Made by a program: the position numbers and the translations under genes
Source of the DNA: Glandiceps talaboti
Taxonomy: Eukaryota > Hemichordata > Enteropneusta > Spengelidae
DNA length: 64,000 bases
Direction: 5' to 3'
Assembly (NCBI RefSeq): GCF_964340395.1
Contig: NC_135554.1
Coordinates: forward strand, 23,658,092 to 23,722,091
Part shown: positions 56,573-64,000 of the stretch, piece after piece
Numbering within the stretch: position 1 is the stretch's first letter
Layout of the letters: every line of letters begins with the position of its first letter
The notes under the pieces: model-generated
The model's input: the letters and a program-made list of their open reading frames with translations, nothing else
Databases searched by the model: none
What the model was told of the DNA's origin: nothing

Positions 56573-57576
56573 TTCATACACAGTGTAAATATAAATAGTT
56601 TATTTATCGTATGTTGTCATATTTTTGTCTCAATTTGCAGAGGTAAACAAATAATACTTTGTTACGAATGTAAATGAGAGTAAATTTGTCACTGTAATAT
56701 CACCATCAGTATTTATGTTTAGGTGCACAGCTGTTCCTTGCCTGTGTAATATGTGACTTATTTGTTTATTTCATATTTTTATTTTGACTCGTGTTCCAGG
56801 CCCATATAACAAGGGGAAAAATATAATATAAATACAAGTACCATACAGGCATGAATGTAATCTTTTGCTGACACATGAATAGTGAGAAGGTATCTAAGCT
56901 GTTTGTTAATTAAGGCAAACTTGTATGTTATGTCTAGGAATATATACATGTATATGTGAAAACAGAGTTGTCAAATTTTGCTAAGTCTGGTAACATTTAT
57001 GTAGTTAGCTATGCAGTCATATGTTTAGCATTATGGATGTCGTGTGTTCGGTTTCTCTGTAAGCTTTTGAAAAATATTTCAGTTGTGAGTATGGAAATGT
57101 TGTAAACATAGAGCGACAGCTAGTATGTGGAACAGTTGGTTCTGAGACTCTCTGTTCTATGATTGATAGTGTCTCTCTGCTAAGGAAGTCTGTACAACAG
57201 AATGTAGAGAGATGCCTGCAGCTTGTTTTTATCCCCAGCACTATGTAGACACTGTTCGTTTTGTGTGGTCAAAGTTAGATGAGGAACAGCATGGCATATA
57301 TCATGCGTGTTCAGGCAGTACTTGCCCTCAAGGAATAAACACATCGTTAACTGTACACTTAGTCAAAATCTCTTTGTTGGCAGGACAAGAGAGGCATAGA
57401 AAATGAGGCAAAGCAAACAATTAATTTCTGTCATGGAAATTCTGATACAGGGAAAAGGAATATGAAGAACGTATGTCTGTTTTATAAAAGTAAAAAATAT
57501 GCACACACAGTGATATGCAATACTCAACACATGTACACAGCACATTCAGTTGCCACATGAACACCCACCCACACAT
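56573..57576. other. AT-rich DNA, nothing accepted
   Basis: Open frames at 57017-57241 (minus) and 57212-57406 (plus) overlap the same DNA and show no motif. Confidence 0.35.
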
Positions 57577-57586
57577 CCCCCCCCCA

Positions 57587-57618
<32 letters not shown>

Positions 57619-57656
57619 CACACATCCATCCATCCAGATCCATCCATCCATCCATC
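57577..57656 (+). repeat. C9, ACGC and ATCC microsatellite cluster
   Basis: Nine C, then about nine ACGC repeats, then ATCC repeats. The many CpGs here are purely from the repeat. Confidence 0.95.
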
Positions 57657-59330
57657 ACGTACCACACACATACATGTACACACAACATAAGCATGTTTAT
57701 TCATTTTCATTCTCAGTTCACTTCTCACCATAGATAGTCCATCAGAACCTATCACAAACATGTCATGCAAGTGCATAGTCATAATATTAAAAATACAACT
57801 GCCTATCTTCCCCAACTAGAAATATTATACATATGAAATTACAATGTACTTCCTCCATTGTGATAGAAGTCGATTCAAATATCATTTTCATCTCTTTTAT
57901 GTCTTCCATGACAAATACATGGATATTTACGTCCCGGATCTGAGTCTCTGTAGATATGTATCCTGTCCCAGCTAACAATCATCATCATATCAATACTTGC
58001 CACAAACACAGCTGTCCCCCTGACAGGTCTTCAATACCGCCGTCATGAATAATTATTGATTCATAGCCAAACATATGCACATGTATTTATTACGAAGTAT
58101 TGCTTTGTGAGTTGATAATAATTCCTGCCAGCAACACACATTATAGAAGATGGCTAATTTTAGGTAGGTCAGCCTTGCATTAACACTTTTAGTATTATGA
58201 ATATAAGTTTTAGTGCTTTTCATATTTCTTCCTTTTTTTGACTGGGTGTGTTAGTTAATAGCCAGGAATCAGTCCAGAGTACAAATATGTTTCATTTCCT
58301 GAACAGTGTATGGGCTTCATATAATATTTAACATACATGATGAATGGGTTGGAACTACCCTCTGCTACTATTTACGGAATATCTGGTATGTGTAAAGTGG
58401 ATATGTCTGTGATGAATATGATTTGAGAAAGAGCATAAAGGTGAAATCAGTATATCTAGAGATTTATACTTCTAACTGATACCTCACCTTGGGTTTCATT
58501 TTCACCTTCTGGCCTTTCTCTCCATCAGTAGTAATTGTAATTGATTCGTCAAAAAAAAAAATGATTGATGTGTATATTCCTCCATGGAACACAAATCCCA
58601 TTGCATAATTATCAGTGTCAGTCTATTGTGTAAATTTCTGATTTTGATATGATTGATTGTACTGTACATCATAGTTTAATTAAATTATATTAAATTAAAA
58701 TAATTAAAAAGTGTAAAGTGAATATTACATTATTATGTTTATTTATTGAAGACGAGGCGGTTAGTAAGCTTGCTTCATTCAGTCTACCAAATATTTACAA
58801 GAATAAATTTTAAAAATACCACACAAAATTAAAAGAAGGTGATGTAAGAACAGGATGACTTTAATACGCTGATGTGCTTGTAAGTGGATTACTGCAAGTG
58901 GAACATGCCACAATTATAGATGTATTGTAAATGCTGCCCTACTTTGCCATATCTATTTCAGGTCATTGCACTATTGTAGATGAACTTGAATTTGATGGTG
59001 TGCCAATTAATTGTTCTCTTTTAGTCCTCTATCAATATAGTAAATGGTATCAGTGCTGGGTCAGTTTTCATAGTATACAAGGACAATGACTTATTTCAAG
59101 TTTCCAGGCATACATTGACAATACTCGTCTAGTCTATTTGGTCTTTTCATCTTCGAGAAAAACACAAAGTGAATAGACATGCTGTCTGGTTCATATCTAG
59201 TCTGTAGCTTAGATAGGACATCTGCACCATGCTATCAACTATCATTCACTGGTTTAGAACAACTGATAAGGTTGAACAACACGACCTCATCTTATACAAG
59301 TTACAGTCTAGTTCGATATCCTAACTCAAC
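57657..59330. other. AT-rich DNA, nothing gene-like
   Basis: No repeat or exon recognised. A10 run at about 58552-58561. Confidence 0.4.
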
Positions 59331-60410
59331 AGATTCTGGCAAACGACATTACCAAACCAGACAGCCAAATCTCTGAGTAATTTAGTATACTGTGATGGTA
59401 TTTCTTAATACTTATGTTCATCTTCTACTATGACATCAATACATTACATTGAAACTTGAAAACCAAGATTGCACAATGACATGAGTCAGAAAACAACTTG
59501 TAAATGTATGCTATGATTCAGAGAGGATTTCAAGCATTCATAATTAACCTATTTCTCAGCTCAATCCGATTGCATTTTACTGTGTGATTTACAATCCACT
59601 ACTTAATGCAATGTGGTTAACATCTTGCTTGACTATTTCACCCTGACATACAGTCACATACAGTGAAATATGACTTACATCTGGGGTTGTCATCCAATGT
59701 TATATTGACCAATCTGTGCAGTAGTATTAGGTAATAATGTCTGCAATTATAATTTCCTGAGTTTGAATAACTTGTTTATAAGGACACAGGTGGTACAGTC
59801 ACTCAGTTGTATTTTAAAGGAAATACAAGTACACGTCTGTGAGCCATATGTTTCCACAAACCAACCTTACATTCCTTCAAGGTAAGAAATTAGCGTTCTA
59901 GCAACACATGGATCTATAAAACGTCTAATGTTTTTTATATCTCTGGTCACAGCATATGCATTGTGTACAGCTTTTCAAATCTGGTTATAAGTCTTGAAGC
60001 CCATAGAATTAACATTAGTCGGAAGTTTGTTTTCATCTTTTACCATATCGTTTACTTCATCATCACTACTATGGACTTCATGTATATACAGTATATCCAG
60101 ATTTGCAATAGGTGTATTGAGCAAAATGGCAATTTTGGAAAATATTATTTGAAATATTGTCAAGTTGTAATGACAACAGCCTAGAATAGAGTTCACAAGG
60201 TGATGTGTTAACTAGTTAGACTGCAGACAGAATAAGATAAGTAAAACATATTACCACATGATTGCTTTAAGGTAAAGAGTTCACTCATAGTACTACTAGA
60301 AAGTCAAGTAGCAGCTGGTGTATAGGAAGTGCATTACTTGCTACTCAGTCATAGGACTTGAAATTAATCAGTTGTCCAGGACACATAGACTACTGAATAT
60401 TGTGTCTTCA
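59331..60410. other. AT-rich DNA with repeat G remnant; weak exon-like piece at 59808-59880
   Basis: 59335-59377 resembles 13505-13547. A CAAG|GTAAGA donor at about 59880 ends a segment open in one frame, but its acceptor lacks a pyrimidine tract. Confidence 0.3.
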
Positions 60411-60514
60411 CTACCAAATCTGTAAGTTGGTAGTTTGTTAGACCAATGGAAATCAATGGAAGATTGTAGCTGAAGCAGGCTAAATCTGACTACCAAGCCT
60501 GGAAGTTAAATTTG
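60411..60514 (-). repeat. Dispersed repeat D, copy 2
   Basis: Inverted partner of 525-648: CCAATGGAAATCAATGGAAG, AAATCTGACTACCAAGCC and AAGTTAAATTTG are the reverse-strand forms of the words listed there. Confidence 0.65.
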
Positions 60515-61343
60515 AACCCCAAGCTGTGGTGTATAGTCTGGTAATGTGTCGACTTCATCAAGGCTTGGTTGCATTGCATGTAAGGTTTGGTTGTGATATA
60601 CAAAATGGAGTTATGTTTAGATTTGAAGTTTTGTGTATAAGAAATCAAGAAATGAAATCACAGGAAATTCATAATTGAAACTGGGTAGTTGTACTTTCGA
60701 TCCATACATAAATTATTTTCACTGTGTCAATTATAAATCATATTTCATAGATGTACTCTGCCCTAGTCTAGGACCACACCACCATTGCAAGACATAATAG
60801 TTCTTTCCATGGTTTACAAGTTAAGGTTGGCTACGAAACTAACACTTAAATACCATTACACTACTTTTTTCCTCAACTTTTAATCAGATATTCACTGATC
60901 AGTCTAAATACTCTGCACAGCTACTAGCTAAGGTCATACAAGGCCATGATAGACGAGAAAGTTGTACCTCAGATTTCCAATTATTTGGTGGTCTGATGTT
61001 TTACCGTGTTATTTTCAACAAAAGTAGTCATCTCTTTCAACTATCCTGGTTCATTTAATAACAAAATCTACAAAAAAGTTGGAGAAAAGTTGAAAATGCA
61101 ATATTGTTTCACTTACAGTTATGTATACAGATATGTATGAGTTGTATATCAAGTGTGAAAAAGTGTGTGTGTATGTGTATATCATAACTCACTACAGTGA
61201 CAGCTGATATTTATTTTACACTTTCGAGAAAAGGGGAAGTGATAAAATGTGAGTGTTGTCAGTTAAAGATGAAACCTATCATGTGACACTGTGGTGGAAT
61301 GTGGAATTTGTAATAAGGCGTCTCTGTATGATACAATCTAGTA

Positions 61344-61349
<6 letters not shown>
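60515..61349. other. AT-rich DNA, nothing gene-like
   Basis: No feature recognised. Confidence 0.4.

Positions 61350-61404
<55 letters not shown>
61350..61404. repeat. TA dinucleotide run
   Basis: About 27 TA repeats. Self-complementary and likely polymorphic in length. Confidence 0.95.
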
Positions 61405-61408
<4 letters not shown>

Positions 61409-61766
61409 AACTTTGTGGTTTACTCAAACTCTAGCCAGGGAGTCTTATCAATGGGATAGTTTTCTTCTGTAATTTCAGAAGCAAATATTAAATTACCGAT
61501 CAAAATTGTATCCAAGTTGATTAGCGTTGATGTCATCCATATGGTATTTTAAGTTGTCTTTGTTATGAGGTAAGTGAGTGTTTGGAATTTGGAGTCAAAG
61601 AAAGTGAATTTACTGATCATATCAACTCTTAGTTCAACTTTCAAATTGGGTATCGGAAATCAGTGCTTGTCGAAATGGTTAAGCATCACTCGTTGCTCCC
61701 ATTTGTTGGTGTATTGTCTGTGTAGTTGGATTATTAGAGTTGCCATCATGGAATCTGCATTGAAAC

Positions 61767-62250
61767 CACAGGGAGCACAGGAGCTGTGTTACAAACAAAT
61801 AAACAACTATGCATGCATAAATGGAATATTATTTTAAACTCATATAACTATCTATATACATGTATAGATGTATATACGGGCCTGTATGCTATTGAAATAA
61901 TATACGTTGTTGCTATATACAATAGAAACACAGTGTGTTATTTCAATAGTATACAGACCCGTATATATACATACACACATACATACATACATACATACAT
62001 ACATACATACATACATACATACATACATACATACATACATACATACATACATACATACATACATACATACATACATACATACATACATACATACATACAG
62101 ACATACAGACAGATAGAGATAGATAGATAGAGATAGATAGTTTCCATGAGTTTAAAATGATATTCCATTCACTCATGCATAGTTGTTTGTTTGTTTGTGT
62201 GTGTGTGTGTTTGTTTGTTTGCAACACGGTTTTTGGGTTCCCTGTGATAA
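61767..62250. mobile_element. Long inverted repeat (fold-back) enclosing a CATA microsatellite
   Basis: Nested matching arms run from the outside in: CACAGGGAGC with its mirror near 62240; CAAACAAATAAACAACTATG (left) against CATAGTTGTTTGTTTGTTTG (right); ATGGAATATTATTTTAAACT (left) against AGTTTAAAATGATATTCCAT (right). Inside the left arm is a second smaller hairpin: TATACGGGCCTGTATGCTAT against ATAGTATACAGACCCGTATA (61872-61968). The CATA run (61969-62099) fills the space between. Identity of the arms is about 85-90%. Confidence 0.75.
61969..62099 (+). repeat. CATA tetranucleotide run
   Basis: About 32 CATA repeats, then GACATACAGACAGATAGAGATAG. Periodic frames on both strands (YIHT, MYVC) are repeat artefacts. 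Confidence 0.95.
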
Positions 62251-62255
62251 GACAT

Positions 62256-62500
62256 CAGTGGAGTGATATGTTAGAGTAGCCAGCTTTGAATCTACAAGTT
62301 GCTTGTCCAAGCTTTGATGCTGTCACGTGTTTCAGACTGGCTTAAGTCCTTTGGCAAGATTTGAACCATGATTATATGTGCCCAAGTCTACCCAGTCATA
62401 TAAATGGAATCCTGGTAGGATAGAGGATGTTATGTGAAGGATTCAATTCTGTGTCACATCTCTCTGGACCATAGCCTTGATCAAGGCCTGCTTATACAAT
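62256..62500 (+). mobile_element. tRNA-derived SINE, copy 2 (diverged)
   Basis: It matches 16345-16570: CTACAAGTTGCTTGTCCAAGC replaces CTACAAGTTGCTGGTTCAAGC, with TTTGAACCATGATTATATG and CCTGGTAGGATAGAGG downstream. The B box is damaged (TGTCCAAGC). The 5' end abuts the right arm of the 61.8-62.25 kb inverted repeat. Confidence 0.6.
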
Positions 62501-63180
62501 GGTATGCCTTTTTGTATACTTACTACTGTTAGAATACATGTAACACCAATTTACTAAAATACAGCAAGGGTACGGAATTATTTGGTAATTTATCGGTGGA
62601 CATTAAGTTTATATAATGTAAAAATAAAAGGGAAATGTCATATTTAACTTTCAATACTGATTCAGCTATGCGACCCCACCCCCACCCCCACCTCAAACCC
62701 CCAACCTCCACCCCATCCCACCCCAACTTTGTAAGAGTAAATAATTTTACCAATGATGTAAGTATTTCTAGTATCTTACCACTATTTGCATTTATCATGT
62801 CAAAGTGAATCAAGTATCTGTGATGTCATCACTGGAGGTTTTGTCATAAACCTTTGCTGGAAACAAGCCCCCCTAAAATCCCAAACTCGTATCAAGTGCA
62901 GAATACTCTTACAAGGTTTCAAAGTTGAATAAGTTACCAATGTGTTATTTTATCATCCAAAATCATATCAAAATTTAAAAAAAAAATCATATTTAAGCAG
63001 TAAGCAATACAAGTGTACTAAAGAAAAAATAAGTAAGTAAAACGTAACTGTGCAAGTTTCTGTCCTATTTCCCAGAGAAGTCTTTTTTTACGGCTCATTA
63101 AGCTGTTTTTTTTAAGTTCCTGTATCAACATCAAACACCTCAGAATAGTACCTATTCAAGAAACTTTACATCATGTAACT
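62501..63180. other. AT-rich DNA with a CCCCA-rich tract
   Basis: 62673-62727 is C-rich (ACCCCCACCCCCACC and similar); the complementary strand is G-rich with several GGGG runs and could in principle form a quadruplex. The 94-codon minus frame across it is not credible as coding. Confidence 0.5.
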
Positions 63181-63462
63181 GAACCACCGACCACAACAAG
63201 GGATCTTCAGTGTGTTGCTGATGACTCCCAATAACAAACTGACTGTAGGGCAGTATCCTTTTACCAATTCATAACCCCCAACACTTCACCAGGCTGTGTT
63301 GTGACTCTCATCGCAATGGGTGAACCACCCACAACAAGGGATCTTCAGTATGTACCTGATGACCCCCCAATAATAAACTAAATGCAGGCTGGTATCCCTT
63401 TACAAACTCATAACCCTCAAATACTTCACCAAGTTGTGTTCTGACACTCATCACGATGGGGT
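63181..63462 (-). repeat. Tandem duplication, 138 bp
   Basis: Copies at 63181 and 63320: GAACCACC, ACAACAAGGGATCTTCAGT, CTGATGACTCCCAATAA, TATCCTTTTACCAATTCATA, CTTCACCAGGCTGTGTT, GACTCTCATCGCAATGGG. The period, 138, is a multiple of three. On the minus strand one copy is open (GYQPAFSLLLGGHQVHTEDP, LLWVVHPLR); the other has in-frame stops but conserves HTEDPLLW. Possibly a decayed coding repeat; no family recognised. Confidence 0.75.
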
Positions 63463-63527
63463 GTACACAAAGAAGACCTTCATTTCTCAAGTTGACTTGG
63501 AGTGTTTTTTCCTTGAGATTGCGACCA

Positions 63528-63775
63528 AAACTCTCCAATAAGGCTTCAGTAAAATTGGTTTTGCAGTATTGGAAACCTGATTTGATATTTTTGTGTGTTG
63601 AAAGACAAAGTAGAAACAGAGTGAAGTAGAATACTAGAATGTGCGGTTAATCAAAACTCTCGAAAAAAAACTTCAGTAAAATTGGTTTTGTGATATTGAA
63701 AAGTTAATTTATTTTAGCATGTTGAATGACAAAGTATAGAAGTTTTAGAACAGGGTGAAGTAGAATTTGTGGCAT
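63528..63775 (+). repeat. Tandem duplication, about 127 bp
   Basis: CTTCAGTAAAATTGGTTTTG at 63544 and 63671; GTTGAAAGACAAAGTA against GTTGAATGACAAAGTA; GAGTGAAGTAGAAT against GGGTGAAGTAGAAT. Immediately follows the 138-bp duplication. Confidence 0.8.
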
Positions 63776-64000
63776 GGGTATTTAACTAGCAATGATAAAC
63801 CCTATAATTGCTAGCTGATTTTCTGGACCCTAGAAATCCATATTATTGTTATCCCTTGGCTTTATATACATCATTACTATCTATAATTTATTACATTGAT
63901 TTGTGACACATATCATGACTTATCACTATCTGTGGCTTAACTGATAACATGGTAGTCTTGGTGTCTGAACATGGAAGTGTCTATAATCTTGTAATTTTAT
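63776..64000. other. AT-rich DNA to the window end
   Basis: Nothing recognised. Confidence 0.4.

Noticed and set aside
57577-57656. CpG island
   Set aside because: CpGs are all within the ACGC microsatellite.
59808-59880. Open segment ending CAAG|GTAAGA
   Set aside because: The upstream AG lacks a pyrimidine tract.
61786-62227. Several 69-114-codon frames on both strands
   Set aside because: Pure translation of the CATA microsatellite (YIHT and MYVC repeats).

Overview
This is a eukaryotic window, almost certainly from a marine invertebrate. It is AT-rich (roughly one third G+C by eye, not computed) and CpG-poor with much TG/CA. Bacterial gene structure is absent. ACATGTA-type words, minisatellites, microsatellites, homopolymer C or G tracts and short non-autonomous transposons are everywhere. 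The look fits a hemichordate, cephalochordate or mollusc, but nothing here fixes the phylum. The window reads as intron and/or intergenic DNA. No long reading frame resembles a known protein family, and no rRNA, CRISPR array or intact tRNA is visible.

What can be supported is mainly repeats. (1) Short inverted-repeat DNA elements: a family starting CTGTAAACC (about 1.1, 10.5, 39.8 and 54.1 kb); a TTAA-flanked element at 6.45-6.88 kb; a fold-back family with one full copy at 5.2 kb and single arms at 3.1, 29.7 and 32.3 kb; a family with ATTCCCCAATATTTTTC ends (22.4, 33.8, 56.2 kb); a 105-bp element with 9-bp direct flanks at 38.55 kb; long palindromes at 20.3 kb and 61.8 kb; and a 2.76-kb hAT-like pair of ends (24.73-27.49 kb) enclosing the most CpG-rich DNA in the window. 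(2) tRNA-derived SINE-like sequences at 2.0-2.54 kb (three tandem units), 16.35 kb, 41.14 kb (minus) and 62.26 kb. (3) Many minisatellites: 18.4-19.8, 22.3-23.65 (with a stray unit at 28.15), 28.6-29.1, 42.9, 43.9, 44.2, 48.6, 50.3, 51.7, 63.2 and 63.5 kb. (4) Simple repeats at 24.0, 31.0, 57.6, 61.35 and 62.0 kb.

Gene evidence is weak and limited to splice-site-bounded segments. The best is a 167-base plus-strand segment at 49795-49961. It has a strong 3' splice site, a GTGAGT donor and no ATG, as expected of a 5'-UTR exon; a minus-strand ATG in good context lies about 280 bases upstream. Other possible plus-strand exons are at 8173, 9483, 13174, 16212, 31753, 42193 and 43633-43867. I recognise none of them, and each could be chance. 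One plus-strand transcription unit running through the window would explain them, but this is inference.

The observations most worth a second look are the CpG-dense 24.7-27.5 kb insert inside an old satellite array, the 49.5-50.0 kb promoter/exon candidate, the disrupted reading frame at 43.6-43.9 kb, three tandem units with a degenerate hammerhead-ribozyme-like core at 10.0-10.3 kb, the regularly spaced ATGCAAAT octamers at 32.5 kb, and two minisatellites whose unit lengths are all multiples of three.
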